From NCBI GenBank assembly GCA_903953895.1, contig CAJBLH010000182.1, forward strand, positions 1 through 64,000: a stretch of 64,000 nucleotides of DNA, read 5' to 3'. Under the pieces are notes generated by a model. That model was not told the DNA's origin. It was given only the letters and a program-made list of their open reading frames with translations, and searched no databases. Shown here one piece after another: positions 1 to 11,100 of the stretch; position 1 is the stretch's first letter; the number at the start of each line of letters is the position of its first letter. The translations under genes and the position numbers were made by a program. This DNA comes from an uncultured Desulfobacteraceae bacterium (lineage in GTDB: Bacteria; Desulfobacterota; Desulfobacteria; Desulfobacterales; Desulfatirhabdiaceae).

Positions 1-239
1 ATAGAACAGGGTATAATAGTCTTTTATCTTAAAAAATAAAAAAAAGAATTAAACAGAAAAATCATCCAATGATTTTTCTACTGAAACAGTCAAGAATACT
101 ATCGGCATTTATTTCCTGAAAAAGATGAACATGTCTAATTGAATAATGTTTACTTCAAGCCTAAATAATTAGAGCTTGTAACCTCTATACAAAAGGGATA
201 AAATGACTTTTTTAAAACCATCTCTATTTATGGAATGCT
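1..239. other. AT-rich upstream region, no gene seen
   Basis: This stretch before the first gene is AT-rich and has stops in all frames. I see no DnaA-box cluster (TTATCCACA-like), no tRNA and no clear hairpin. It probably holds the promoter of the RdgC-like gene, but I cannot fix the -35/-10 boxes with confidence. Confidence 0.4.
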
Positions 240-848
240 ATGAGCCTTCTTTCCACCAATGTTTCTATAACGCGTTATCAGGTACTGGGTCAACTATCGG
301 AACCATTAATGGATAACCTGACCCGACTGCTTACCCAAAATGCAATTGTTGAAATAGATGATGAAGATATGGATCAATCCATAGGATGGACTTCTTTTGA
401 AGATCCGTTTACGCCGAATTTTACCGGATCATCATTTGTAATAGGGTCACAATTCATCTTTTCCTTTCGAATGGATAAAAAAGCGATTCCTTCAAAAATC
501 GTCAATAAAAGATATCGACAGGAAATTAAAAACAGACTGAAGGAAAGCGGTAAAGAATTTTTTTCGCGAAATGAAAAAAAACAGGTCAAGGAAGATGTTA
601 TTCGCGATCTTTCAATTCGGATACCGGCAACACCGAATGTGTTCGATATCCTCTGGAATTATGAAAAAGCCATTCTCTGGTTTTTTTCTACACAAAAATC
701 AGCAAATGAAGCGTTTGAAATTTTTTTTGCTAAAACGTTCAAGTTGAATCTTGTTCGACGCTTTCCCTATACCTCCGCTCTGGAATTTCTTTCGGATTCC
801 GAAGAGGATTTGCTGAACAAACTGACGCCATCTCATTTTATGGAGTAA
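240..848 (+). CDS. RdgC-like protein
   Basis: A 202-residue protein resembling the RdgC/exonuclease-associated family. RdgC forms a ring around DNA and modulates RecA-type recombination. The supporting stretch lies at about residues 80-150: a lysine/arginine-rich helical segment (IPSKIVNKRYRQEIKNRL, then a KEKK-like run and KEDVIRDLSIRIP), followed by an aromatic-rich strand (VFDILWNYEKAILWFF), the order found in RdgC. It is shorter than the roughly 300 residues of E. coli RdgC, so part of the C-terminal region is missing or diverged. The start is the ATG at 240. The stop is 3 nt before the next gene, so the two are almost certainly co-transcribed. Assignment is by family pattern only. Confidence 0.55.
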   Translation: MSLLSTNVSITRYQVLGQLSEPLMDNLTRLLTQNAIVEIDDEDMDQSIGWTSFEDPFTPNFTGSSFVIGSQFIFSFRMDKKAIPSKIVNKRYRQEIKNRLKESGKEFFSRNEKKQVKEDVIRDLSIRIPATPNVFDILWNYEKAILWFFSTQKSANEAFEIFFAKTFKLNLVRRFPYTSALEFLSDSEEDLLNKLTPSHFME

Positions 849-851
849 TCC

Positions 852-1376
852 GTGTTAGATATTTCCGTAGCATACAATCGTTATAAATTCGTTGGATACG
901 AATTTCTGACATGGCTCTGGTTTGTGGTCGAACATGATCCAAGTCAATTAAGTCATGTTATTCCGGAAACCGTCAAGTTCACGATCGGAAATCGGATTAT
1001 GCTGGAAAATGCTGTTCATGATGCTGTAGAAACCATCACGATCAAAGGAGATGATGCCGGATTGGAAGAAGGGGTTTTGGCACTCAAAAAAGGGGCGTTA
1101 GTCACTGAAATTCATTTAAGAGCAACAGAAGAAGAAAATGAATGGCAATTTACTTTAAAAGGCGAAAGCCTGAATATCAGCAATCTGAAAATACCTGATA
1201 CCGGGCAGATAGAAACCAAGGACGACATAGAAGGCGCGGTGCTTGAAAAATTTTTTTTATATGAAAAAATTATGAACTGGCTGGATGGTATCTTTGGCTA
1301 TTTTATAAAAATAAGGCTTTCTCCTGAATGGAATGATGGTGTTGTGCCTAGCATCAAAAAATGGATACTTCAGTAA
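852..1376 (+). CDS. Conserved-looking hypothetical protein, partner of the RdgC-like gene
   Basis: A 174-residue soluble protein I do not recognise. It begins with GTG at 852, only 3 nt after the upstream stop, so translation is probably coupled to the RdgC-like gene. There is no signal peptide or transmembrane segment. The middle is acidic (EEENEWQF region) and the ends are rich in aromatic residues (YEFLTWLWFVVE near the start, ILQ end). The tight pairing, with dnaN directly downstream, suggests a DNA-metabolism role, but nothing in the sequence proves it. Confidence 0.6.
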   Translation: MLDISVAYNRYKFVGYEFLTWLWFVVEHDPSQLSHVIPETVKFTIGNRIMLENAVHDAVETITIKGDDAGLEEGVLALKKGALVTEIHLRATEEENEWQFTLKGESLNISNLKIPDTGQIETKDDIEGAVLEKFFLYEKIMNWLDGIFGYFIKIRLSPEWNDGVVPSIKKWILQ

Positions 1377-1417
1377 AAATGGATCTGAGCCATCAACGGT
1401 TATGAAAGGTTTAATCA

Positions 1418-2536
1418 ATGAAATTTACACTGAAAAAATCAAAAATGCTGGATACGTTGGCGAAAATTCAGGGAATCTCCGGTAAGAAAACAAGTAATGC
1501 CATCATTTCCTGTGTACTCATAAAAGCGATTGAAAACAGTCTTAAAATATATGCAACCGACTACGAAACCGGCTTTATTGGTTTTTATCCGGCTGAAGTG
1601 GAATCTGATGGCGCAATTGCCATCAATGCCAGAAAACTCTATGAAATCGTAAGGGATTTTCCAACAGAAGATATTCTTGTCAATGAAGTCGATAATTTCT
1701 GGATCGAAATCGGCAATTACAACGTTCAGTATCATATAGTGGGTATGAATCCTGAATCTTTTCCCCAAGTTCCTGAAATTGATGAAATTCCATTCATCGA
1801 TATTGATTCAAAAAATTTCAAAAAAATGATTGACAAAACTTCCATGATGTCGCCGATTGTCGAAGACAAACGGCCTCATGTACATGGGGTCTGTCTGGAA
1901 ACATTTCAAAAAGAAGCTGAACAATGGATACGGATTATTGCAACAGATGGAAACCGTCTAGCCAAAGTGGATTATCATTGTGTCAATGAATCCGGTATCG
2001 TCCTTGATCGAACGGTTCTGGTTCAGAAAAAAGGGTTGAATGAACTTTCTAAAATCATCATTCCCCAGGGGAATCTGTCCATCGGCATGATGGACAATAA
2101 ACTGTTCATCAAGCAACAGCAGGAAACCGTCAGTATTCAACTCATCAATGGTACTTTTCCCGATGTAAGTGATGTACTTTTCGTCAAAGATGCCATACAG
2201 ATAAATCTCAACAAACAATTATTCATGATGATGCTAAAACGCATGTCCATATTTTCGACGGATGATTATAAAGGGGTTATCTTCAATCTCAATGACGATA
2301 AAATGATCATTACTTCAACCAACCCGGAGCTTGGGGAATCCAAAGAAGAAATGTTTATTGTATTTCCGGGCAATCCCATCGAAGTCGCATTTAATCCCCG
2401 GTATTTTATGGAAGCTCTCTCCGTGATTGAAGAAGAACATGTTATAATGAGCATTGTTGATGATCAAACGCCCTGTTTAATAGAGGGAGAAAAGGACAAG
2501 AGCTATATTTGCGTAATTATGCCCATGAGAATTTAG
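1418..2536 (+). CDS. dnaN: DNA polymerase III beta subunit (sliding clamp)
   Basis: A 372-residue protein with the length and three-fold repeated architecture of the bacterial beta clamp, which encircles DNA and tethers the replicative polymerase and repair factors. Recognisable segments are the N-terminal strand MKFTLKKSKMLDTLAKIQGI, the central DGNRLAKV-type loop (ATDGNRLAKVDYH), and a C-terminal end YICVIMPMRI that matches the usual 'vMPmr' ending. The start ATG at 1418 has an AAAGG-type ribosome site nearby. It sits upstream of gyrB in the common dnaN-gyrB order, but recF is absent between them and dnaA is not in the window. Confidence 0.95.
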   Translation: MKFTLKKSKMLDTLAKIQGISGKKTSNAIISCVLIKAIENSLKIYATDYETGFIGFYPAEVESDGAIAINARKLYEIVRDFPTEDILVNEVDNFWIEIGNYNVQYHIVGMNPESFPQVPEIDEIPFIDIDSKNFKKMIDKTSMMSPIVEDKRPHVHGVCLETFQKEAEQWIRIIATDGNRLAKVDYHCVNESGIVLDRTVLVQKKGLNELSKIIIPQGNLSIGMMDNKLFIKQQQETVSIQLINGTFPDVSDVLFVKDAIQINLNKQLFMMMLKRMSIFSTDDYKGVIFNLNDDKMIITSTNPELGESKEEMFIVFPGNPIEVAFNPRYFMEALSVIEEEHVIMSIVDDQTPCLIEGEKDKSYICVIMPMRI

Positions 2537-2556
2537 AATAAGAATCGAGAAAGCAG

Positions 2557-2574
2557 GAAAAATCGTCATTTTTC
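2557..2574 (+). promoter_or_regulatory. Small hairpin in the dnaN-gyrB spacer
   Basis: GAAAAAT and ATTTTTC flank a 4-nt CGTC loop in the 83-nt spacer before gyrB. The arm is AU-rich and weak. It could be a partial terminator or attenuator for dnaN, or an mRNA processing feature. No run of T follows directly, so a full intrinsic terminator is unlikely. Confidence 0.25.
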
Positions 2575-2610
2575 TCAGCTTCAGGGTTATGCATGTTTTA
2601 AGGGTAATAA

Positions 2611-5052
<2,442 letters not shown>

Positions 5053-5055
5053 ATC

Positions 5056-5730
5056 ATGGCATTGAACATCACGACGATTCAAGCAAGAGATATCCCGGAT
5101 GCCTGGTTTCAATGTGTTTACGAGATCATTGATAAAGGGCATCGCTATCAGATCGACAGGGGAAGTTTTCAAGGCCAGGAACGGCTCGAGTTTGATTATA
5201 TCACGGTTCAGATCAGATATCCGGGAGCCAGACCCCTGATACCCGATATTCCCGAAGCGCTATGTATTCCGAATCCGGTGGCAGACGGATATATTGAAAG
5301 TTATCTGCCTTATCTGATGACAGCGGATAAGCAGCCCAATGAAGACTATACTTATGGAGAATATCTCGAGCCACAGATTGCTGAAGTGATTCGTATGTAT
5401 CGGCAGGACGGACATGGAACCAATCAGGCTTATATGACGGTCGGAGACCCGAAGGCGCTGCTATTGAAAGACCCGCCCTGCCTTCGGGGGATCGACACCC
5501 GTATCCGATATGGTAAACTCCATTTCATGGTGTACTTCCGTTCCTGGGATTTATGGAATGGCTTTCCTGCGAATATAGGAGCCATTCAATTGCTCAAGGA
5601 ATATATGGCGCAGGAAATTGGGGTTGCGGACGGAGAAATCATTGCCGCCAGCAAAGGGCTTCATTTATATGATTATATATGGGAGTTGGCTCGGCTGCGA
5701 ACAATGAAAAACAAGCAAGAGGCTATTTAA
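5056..5730 (+). CDS. Thymidylate synthase-like protein (short, archaeal-type)
   Basis: A 224-residue protein resembling the short thymidylate synthase family known from methanogens, which would make dTMP from dUMP. The evidence is the C-terminal half: [18 protein letters not shown] followed by [20 protein letters not shown]. This matches the catalytic Pro-Cys, the arginine/serine phosphate-binding loop (FRSWD) and the asparagine loop (G-P/A-N-I) of ThyA-like enzymes. The N-terminal half is less similar to bacterial ThyA, and the protein is shorter than the 264 residues of E. coli ThyA. It starts 3 nt after gyrB, implying co-transcription, and ends overlapping the convergent asnS by 4 nt. It may instead be a related dCMP/dUMP-binding enzyme. 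Confidence 0.6.
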   Translation: MALNITTIQARDIPDAWFQCVYEIIDKGHRYQIDRGSFQGQERLEFDYITVQIRYPGARPLIPDIPEALCIPNPVADGYIESYLPYLMTADKQPNEDYTYGEYLEPQIAEVIRMYRQDGHGTNQAYMTVGDPKALLLKDPPCLRGIDTRIRYGKLHFMVYFRSWDLWNGFPANIGAIQLLKEYMAQEIGVADGEIIAASKGLHLYDYIWELARLRTMKNKQEAI

Positions 5731-7109
5731 AAATCAATATTTCCCGGGGTTCTGGGAAAAGGAATAACATCGCGGATATTGCTGATGCCGGTGACCATCA
5801 TGATCAGCCGCTCGAATCCCATGCCGAAACCGCTGTGAGGTGCTGAACCGTACCGTCTGGAATCTATATACCACCAGTAGTTTTCTTTGAATAGACCCAT
5901 TTCATCCATTCTGTTTTCAAGTACTTCCAACCGTTCTTCCCTTTGGCTGCCGCCGACGATCTCTCCGATACCCGGAACCAGGATATCCATCGCTGCCACG
6001 GTCTGCTGGTCCGCATTCAGCCGCATATAAAACGGCTTGATGGTTTTGGGATAATCATGAAGAATGACCGGCTTTTTAAAATGGGTTTCAGTCAGGAATT
6101 TTTCGTGTTCGGATTGAAGATCGATGCCGTAATTCACCGGATATTCGAAAGAAACTTTTGATTTTTTCAGAATTTCCACGGCTTCACTGTATGATAGCCG
6201 GACAAATTCGGATGAAACTATGTGGTGCAGTGTATCCATCAGTGTTTTATCTACAAAATTTCCAAAAAGCGCCATATCCTCCGGACATTCGCGGAGTACA
6301 TGATGGATCAGGTAACGAAGGAGTTCCTCTCCAAGATTCATATTTCCGGCAAGATCGCAAAAAGCCATTTCCGGCTCGATCATCCAGAATTCAGCGGCAT
6401 GACGCCGGGTATTGGAATTCTCTGCCCGAAACGTCGGGCCGAACGTATAAACATCTCCCAAAGCCAGTGCAAACATTTCCGCGGATAATTGTCCTGAGAC
6501 CGTCAAACTGGCCTCTTTTCCGAAAAAATCCTGTTCTGCATTCAGTTTTTTTTCACGCAAAGATGGGTTGTGTATATCCAGGGTTGTTACCCTGAACATT
6601 TCTCCAGCACCTTCACAGTCTGAACCGGTGATGATGGGGGAATGGATATATCGAAAGCCCCGGTCTCTGAAAAATGTATGGATGGCATAAGACAGTTCGG
6701 AACGGATGCGAAACACCGCGCTGTATTTGTTGGTTCTGGGTCTGAGGTGAGCGATGGTACGAAGAAATTCATCGCTGTGACGTTTTTTCTGAAGTGGAAA
6801 AGTTTCCGGAGCTGGCCCAATGACCGAAATTTGGGTAGCGACGATCTCCCAGCTCTGGCCTTTGCCCTGTGAAGGAACCAGACTCCCGGCGATGCTGACG
6901 GATGATCCCGTGGTTATCCTTTGAATGTCGCCATAATTGGGCAGGCTGCTGGGAGCGATGATCTGGATGTTTTTCAGGCAAGACCCGTCATTGACTTCAA
7001 TAAACGAAAAGTCTTTGGAATTTCGACGGGTTCTGACCCAACCATTTATTAGAACTTGTTCGAGGGGGTTTTTGGATTGGAGTAATCTGTGTATTTTTGA
7101 GCGATTCAT
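5727..7109 (-). CDS. asnS: Asparaginyl-tRNA synthetase
   Basis: A 460-residue class IIb aminoacyl-tRNA synthetase that charges tRNA-Asn. An N-terminal OB-fold anticodon-binding domain ([24 protein letters not shown], residues about 18-40, split here only by its known strand order) is followed by the catalytic core. Motif 2 is near [20 protein letters not shown], and motif 3 is at the C-terminus in [17 protein letters not shown]. The length is typical for AsnS. The gene faces the gyrB block and overlaps the thymidylate-synthase-like gene by 4 nt at its 3' end. A good -35/-10 pair lies 50-80 nt upstream of its ATG. Confidence 0.95.
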   Translation of the reverse strand: MNRSKIHRLLQSKNPLEQVLINGWVRTRRNSKDFSFIEVNDGSCLKNIQIIAPSSLPNYGDIQRITTGSSVSIAGSLVPSQGKGQSWEIVATQISVIGPAPETFPLQKKRHSDEFLRTIAHLRPRTNKYSAVFRIRSELSYAIHTFFRDRGFRYIHSPIITGSDCEGAGEMFRVTTLDIHNPSLREKKLNAEQDFFGKEASLTVSGQLSAEMFALALGDVYTFGPTFRAENSNTRRHAAEFWMIEPEMAFCDLAGNMNLGEELLRYLIHHVLRECPEDMALFGNFVDKTLMDTLHHIVSSEFVRLSYSEAVEILKKSKVSFEYPVNYGIDLQSEHEKFLTETHFKKPVILHDYPKTIKPFYMRLNADQQTVAAMDILVPGIGEIVGGSQREERLEVLENRMDEMGLFKENYWWYIDSRRYGSAPHSGFGMGFERLIMMVTGISNIRDVIPFPRTPGNIDF

Positions 7110-7156
7110 TATTTTTTGATCCTCTTTAGAATGTTACATTACCGACAATCTTAATT

Positions 7157-7186
7157 ATCATACATGAGGAATTGTAAAAAGTTCAA
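7157..7186 (-). promoter_or_regulatory. Putative sigma-70 promoter of asnS
   Basis: On the minus strand TTGAAC (7186-7181) and TATGAT (7162-7157) are separated by 18 nt. They lie upstream of the asnS ATG in AT-rich DNA. Both hexamers are close to consensus. Confidence 0.5.
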
Positions 7187-7247
7187 AAATCACAGCGGGT
7201 TCGACGCATCAAAAAATAGTTTTTCTAGCATCTAACAATACACTCGG

Positions 7248-7276
7248 GTAGAGGCGGATTTCAAAACCGCCCCTAC
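7248..7276. repeat. Palindromic intergenic repeat / hairpin
   Basis: GTAGAGGCGG and CCGCCCCTAC form 10-bp arms with one mismatch around a 9-nt loop, between the end of the rhodanese lipoprotein gene and asnS. The GTAG-GGCGG core resembles short palindromic elements that are dispersed in many bacterial genomes. It could act as a mRNA-stabilising hairpin or weak terminator for the gene ending at 7291. No T-run follows immediately. Confidence 0.45.
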
Positions 7277-7290
7277 GGTTGAACTTGTTG

Positions 7291-8445
7291 TTATTTCTTT
7301 TTAGGATCGGTGATTTTATATGTATTGTCTTTTTCGAATTTAATTTCTGCGTCCAGATAATAAACTTCTTTGAGTTCCGGTCGCTGATCTTTGAGCATAT
7401 AAAAAGCTTCGCCGCTTCGCGCGCCGGTACCGCAGATAAAAACGATTGGTTTGTCGGACGGCAGTTTTTTCACCTGAGCTTCCAGTTTGTCCACCGGAAT
7501 GTTGACAGCGGTTTTAATGGCGCCTTTTGTAAATTCATCCGGATCTCTGACATCGATCAACATGATGCTGGATGGATTTTCTAACATGATTTTCTCGAAT
7601 GCAGCCGTCTCTATAGCCCCTTCCTGCGGCCCTTTTTTGATCAGCGATCCTTGAACCGCAGTTGAAGGAATTCCTGATTTTGCCGCCATTTCCTCCCATG
7701 CCGGGTATCCAGCGGAAAACACCTTTATATTCGCATACCCCAATTTTATGGCCTTGGATGCGGATTTATGGCTTAATTTACAATCAAATCCACCACAGTA
7801 AAATATAAGAAGCGTATTTTTTTTTACCGGAAGCAGATTGGTCATTTTATCAAATTGGGTGTCCGGAATGTTAATTGCCGTTGGAATGTGGCCCTGATCG
7901 TATTTACCTTCTTTTGGACGAGAATCGACCAGCACCATCTCGGTTTTACTGTCGAAGGCGTTTTTAATAAACTCCACCGGGACTTCGGCATAATTTTCCG
8001 GGTCCTTCATCCAGCCCGGATATCCTTCGGCATAAACTTTTACCTGGGTATATCCCAGTGCTTCGGCTTTTTTTGCGGATTTGTGGCTGAGTTTGCATTC
8101 AATTCCTTCGCAATAGAAAATCAGCAAGGTGCTTTTGTCATGGGGCAGCAAGCCGGTCATTTTTTCGAAGTTGGTATCCGGAATATTGATGGCCGTTGGA
8201 ATGCATCCTTTGTCATATTTGGCTTCCTTGGGACGGGAATCTATCAGAAATACGTTGTCGGGTTTCGGAATGGTGATATATGGTTTAACAAAATCGATGC
8301 CGACGATATCATGAAATTTCCAGTCGGCTGCACTTTCTGTTTCAACAGGCGGTGTGGATGCTACCTGTGTACCGGCACATCCGGCAACTGAAATTAAGAT
8401 GACGATTGAAACGATCAACCACAAAATTTGATGTTTTTTTTTCAT
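7291..8445 (-). CDS. Lipoprotein with three rhodanese domains
   Basis: A 384-residue exported lipoprotein. The N-terminus is Lys-rich, then hydrophobic, and ends in the lipobox ISVAGC (Cys about residue 23), so it should be lipid-anchored outside the cytoplasm. Three rhodanese modules follow, each with a DSRPKE or DVRDPDEF-type strand and a GHIPTAINIP-type loop. The first two have an unusual C-x4-C active loop (FYCEGIEC, FYCGGFDC). The third has a standard CGTGARSG loop. It probably carries or transfers sulfane sulfur. It lies downstream of the selenocysteine rhodanese, whose FYCRSVAU loop aligns with the C-x4-C pair. A ribosome site AGAGG precedes the ATG. Start chosen by the signal peptide. 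Confidence 0.85.
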   Translation of the reverse strand: MKKKHQILWLIVSIVILISVAGCAGTQVASTPPVETESAADWKFHDIVGIDFVKPYITIPKPDNVFLIDSRPKEAKYDKGCIPTAINIPDTNFEKMTGLLPHDKSTLLIFYCEGIECKLSHKSAKKAEALGYTQVKVYAEGYPGWMKDPENYAEVPVEFIKNAFDSKTEMVLVDSRPKEGKYDQGHIPTAINIPDTQFDKMTNLLPVKKNTLLIFYCGGFDCKLSHKSASKAIKLGYANIKVFSAGYPAWEEMAAKSGIPSTAVQGSLIKKGPQEGAIETAAFEKIMLENPSSIMLIDVRDPDEFTKGAIKTAVNIPVDKLEAQVKKLPSDKPIVFICGTGARSGEAFYMLKDQRPELKEVYYLDAEIKFEKDNTYKITDPKKK

Positions 8446-8463
8446 TTTTACCTCTTTTGATAG

Positions 8464-8492
8464 ATTTAAAAATAAGTCGAGACTACCGTCAA
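8464..8492 (-). promoter_or_regulatory. Possible promoter of the three-rhodanese lipoprotein gene
   Basis: On the minus strand TTGACG (8492-8487) and TTAAAT (8469-8464) are 17 nt apart in the 102-nt gap before the lipoprotein gene. This would let the gene be expressed apart from the sigma-54-controlled genes upstream. The -10 box is weak. Confidence 0.35.
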
Positions 8493-8547
8493 TAAAATAT
8501 ATTTCTTTTGAGAGGGTATCTCTGATGTCTGGTATAACACTTTGTTC

Positions 8548-9570
8548 TTATTTGGGTAATTCCATATCTTTCACAAGAGAATATATCTTCTGAATCAGCA
8601 TTTCAACATTGTTTATGTGATCCTGCTGAACGAACAGAATTTGTCTCCTGCCATCCGGTTGAATGTGAACCAAATAGGATGTGGGAAGAACGGGGTTTCC
8701 GAGGCAGTAAAAAATACTCCTGTTTTCATCTGCAAAAAGTGGATAGGGAATGGCGTTTTCTTTTTTAAACGCAATCACTCCCCTTTTTTTGCTTCCTGCA
8801 CCGATAGCCAGAAGTTTAACCTTGTCCGATAGATATAAACTTTCATTTAATGATTTGTATAAGGCTTTGAAAGATTGGACTTCATCTACGCAGGCCAAGC
8901 ATTTTTCATTGTAAATTACGATATACAGATAAGGGTTGCCAATATCTTCCAAAGCAAAGCTTTTCTGCAGACTCTGAATTTTCAGATAAGCTCTGTCAGT
9001 TTCATCGTACAGCATCACAAGTCTACAGGAAGGAAACACATCCCCGATTCCCAGTTTCTTGATGGTATCAACGGATTGTGTGTTGTCGGAAAAAAAGGAC
9101 TTCCAGCCAAAAAATCCATCCGGGAACCGAAGGACATTCTGATATCCCAATCGTACGGCCCACCGGGCTGCAATAGCGCTTCGAAGTCAGGCAACGCTTC
9201 GACAGTAAAAAATAATCGTTTGTTTTTTATCCGAACCCAGAAGACCGATAAGGGCTGCTTGTTTATCCGACTTCAGTTCGAGTTTGTCGCCCAGATCAAA
9301 CTCAAGACTATTGGCATGGAGAATATGTCCCTCACGAAATTCATATTCAGGCCGGACGTCGATAATGGTAAAGTTTTCTCCGGACTCATACAGGGCTTTC
9401 ATTTCATGGGCGGTAATCAGTTTATACCCATCCTGTTCGGCTTCATCCTGTGCCTGCTGGAACCACGCAGGTTGCTTTTCAGCAGTTACCGTAAATCCCA
9501 GCACCAGGAGAATGATCAAGATTACAGGGTAAATCAGCAGCCGCTTGAAGCTGAAAGTCGTTATTTGCAT
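8548..9570 (-). CDS. Selenocysteine-containing rhodanese-thioredoxin fusion (TGA at 9187-9189 read as Sec)
   Basis: One 340-residue reading frame is interrupted only by an in-frame TGA. Before the TGA are a signal-anchor (KRLLIYPVILIILLVLGF) and a rhodanese domain with IIDVRPEYEFREGHI. The active loop reads FYCRSVA-TGA-LRSAIAARWAVRLGY, and the frame then continues without a break through RFPDGFFGW. Related rhodaneses, including the two in the neighbouring lipoprotein, have FYC-x4-C here, so TGA replaces the second Cys. The C-terminal half (about residues 165-340) is a thioredoxin/peroxiredoxin-like domain with a CLAC pair (NEKCLACVDE) and a cis-Pro-type LPTSYLV. A candidate SECIS hairpin follows the TGA, and tRNA-Sec is encoded at 23.2 kb. 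It probably reduces or transfers persulfide at the membrane. The ATG at 9570 has an AAGGTG ribosome site. Confidence 0.85.
9155..9171 (-). promoter_or_regulatory. Candidate bacterial SECIS hairpin of the Sec-rhodanese
   Basis: Counting the T of TGA as 1, nucleotides 22-25 (GCCC) pair with 29-32 (GGGC) around a GGU apical loop, with extra G-U and C-G pairs outside a mismatch. Bacterial SECIS elements sit just 3' of the UGA and usually present a G/GU in the apical loop, about 16-37 nt from the codon. Position and loop both fit. Not folded computationally. Confidence 0.5.
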
Positions 9571-9619
9571 GATTGAAACACCTTGCCATCATTCACCGGT
9601 ATTTTTTGTTGATGGTCAC

Positions 9620-10339
9620 CTAACTCTTTTTAAATTCATCGAGCCATAGTTTATGGTGATGTCGTGCATAATCTTCAGGAACAGTTCCAGTAAACATGGA
9701 AATAAAGGCCGGTTTCTCCCCGGCGGCAATCGATGCCATAAAAACATGAATGAGCAGTCCGGCAAAAACCAGTCCTACAGTAATAAAATGAATAACAATA
9801 GCCCATTGAACCCATTCCGTATCTGCATTGCCGGTTTGAGAAAGAATCATGACGATGCCGGAAGCCGCAATAACCATTCCCCCGAATACAGCCGGGATGG
9901 CAAATATTTTTTGACCGATGTTGTAAAAACCCTGATCCGGAATTTTGGGGTTGAAATCGAATTTTTCAGCAACCACGCCAAGCAGTTTATATCCGAGGGT
10001 CATCTGAATTCCCTTGGTAATCAGCCATAGGAAATCCCGGCGGATATCCACGGTAAAAATATCACGAATAAAGGGAAAAACATCGGATTTCAGTCGAATG
10101 ATACCATATAACAGAAACCCTCCCGCCCAGGTAATACCGATCAATTCATGGGCCAGAAGCAGATTTCCGCCGCCGCCGAAGACAGTCCGCAGCATCGTCG
10201 GCCAAAATGGAAAAGGTTGAAGGTCATCGTTTCGAATCAGACCCAAGCCGGTTAACAGCAGAAAAATCCAGCAGCCGGCATTGAACCAGTGCATAAAAAT
10301 GGACAGTCGGGTATGACGATGGATAAGAGTCTGTGTCAT
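9620..10339 (-). CDS. Membrane cytochrome b subunit (formate dehydrogenase gamma / PhsC-like)
   Basis: A 239-residue integral membrane protein with about four transmembrane segments. It has histidines placed as in di-heme cytochrome b subunits: RLSIFMHWFNAG near the start, LLLAHELIG in the second segment and VIHFITVGLVFAGLLIHVFMA near the end. This family passes electrons between the quinone pool and a periplasmic molybdoenzyme/FeS pair. Its ATG overlaps the stop of the FeS subunit gene by 4 nt, the usual sign of subunits of one complex. Which way electrons flow cannot be told from the sequence. Confidence 0.85.
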   Translation of the reverse strand: MTQTLIHRHTRLSIFMHWFNAGCWIFLLLTGLGLIRNDDLQPFPFWPTMLRTVFGGGGNLLLAHELIGITWAGGFLLYGIIRLKSDVFPFIRDIFTVDIRRDFLWLITKGIQMTLGYKLLGVVAEKFDFNPKIPDQGFYNIGQKIFAIPAVFGGMVIAASGIVMILSQTGNADTEWVQWAIVIHFITVGLVFAGLLIHVFMASIAAGEKPAFISMFTGTVPEDYARHHHKLWLDEFKKS

Positions 10340-11100
10340 GATCGCCTCGTTTCCTTACGGGAGATGTCTGTATCGGGTTCTTTGTCGGTTATCAAAAGCT
10401 GTTTTCCCAGCATGACCAGAACGCCCAGTGCATTCAGCCCCACAACACCCCAGATCAGAGGGCCCACCAGTTTCCATAACTGAATGGCATCCGGCATCTT
10501 TGCTTTTACCGGCCAGTTCAGAGGTGCGGTGGCAGACAGATAGTACATGTTGGGTTTGGTGTCCGATTCCTTGTTGGTGATGCGAATGCTTTGGTTTTTC
10601 TTCAGCAGCAGGGCCGCATCGCTGTTGGGATCGTTGATGTCTCCAAAGACCCTGGCTTTGGTTGGACAGGTAATCACACAAGCCGGCAATTCCCCGCGCT
10701 CCCGTCGTTTTTCACAGTAATCGCATTTGTCCACGATATTCTTGGTGGGATGTTTGTATCTGGCGCCATAAGGACAGGCCGGTATGCAACTACCGCAGCC
10801 GATGCAGAGCTTGGGGTCAACCTTGATCGCGCCGTCTTTTGCGTCGTCTTTATACGTGGCGCCGGTCGGGCAGGCTTGGACGCATGTGGGCGCTTCGCAG
10901 TGCATGCAGCCGCCGGGTTGAAAATGGAGCGGTGTGCGATGGTTCATCCATTCTGGATTTGTGAAATCCGGCTCACTTCGTTTGACCCAGTTCCGCCAAT
11001 ATCCATCAGGTACGTTGTTTTCGATTTTGCAGGCCAGGGTACACGCCTTGCAATCGATACATAGCGATGAATCAATAACCATTGCCAGTTGCTTATTCAT
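10336..11100 (-). CDS. 4Fe-4S electron-transfer subunit with C-terminal membrane anchor (PhsB/PsrB/FdnH-like)
   Basis: A 254-residue ferredoxin-type subunit. Four cysteine clusters are visible: CIDCKACTLAC, CMHCEAPTCVQACP, CIGCGSCIPACP and CDYCEKRRERGELPACVITCP, enough for four 4Fe-4S clusters. One hydrophobic segment near the C-terminus (LVGPLIWGVVGLNALGVLVM) should anchor it to the membrane, as in FdnH. The start is the ATG at 11100, which overlaps the stop of the molybdoenzyme gene by 4 nt; a longer upstream frame has no such support. There is no TAT signal, so it likely rides out with the TAT-carrying catalytic subunit. Confidence 0.9.
   Translation of the reverse strand: MNKQLAMVIDSSLCIDCKACTLACKIENNVPDGYWRNWVKRSEPDFTNPEWMNHRTPLHFQPGGCMHCEAPTCVQACPTGATYKDDAKDGAIKVDPKLCIGCGSCIPACPYGARYKHPTKNIVDKCDYCEKRRERGELPACVITCPTKARVFGDINDPNSDAALLLKKNQSIRITNKESDTKPNMYYLSATAPLNWPVKAKMPDAIQLWKLVGPLIWGVVGLNALGVLVMLGKQLLITDKEPDTDISRKETRRS

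Noticed and set aside
1..239. Replication origin upstream of dnaN
   Set aside because: AT-rich, but no DnaA-box cluster and no dnaA gene in the window.
8548..9570. Two separate genes or a pseudogene instead of one selenoprotein
   Set aside because: The frame is open on both sides of a single TGA, the TGA falls on a Cys column, and tRNA-Sec and a SECIS-like hairpin are present. Splitting it would leave half a rhodanese in each part.
8875..9576. Plus-strand open frame of 233 residues
   Set aside because: Antisense to the Sec-rhodanese gene and without motifs.
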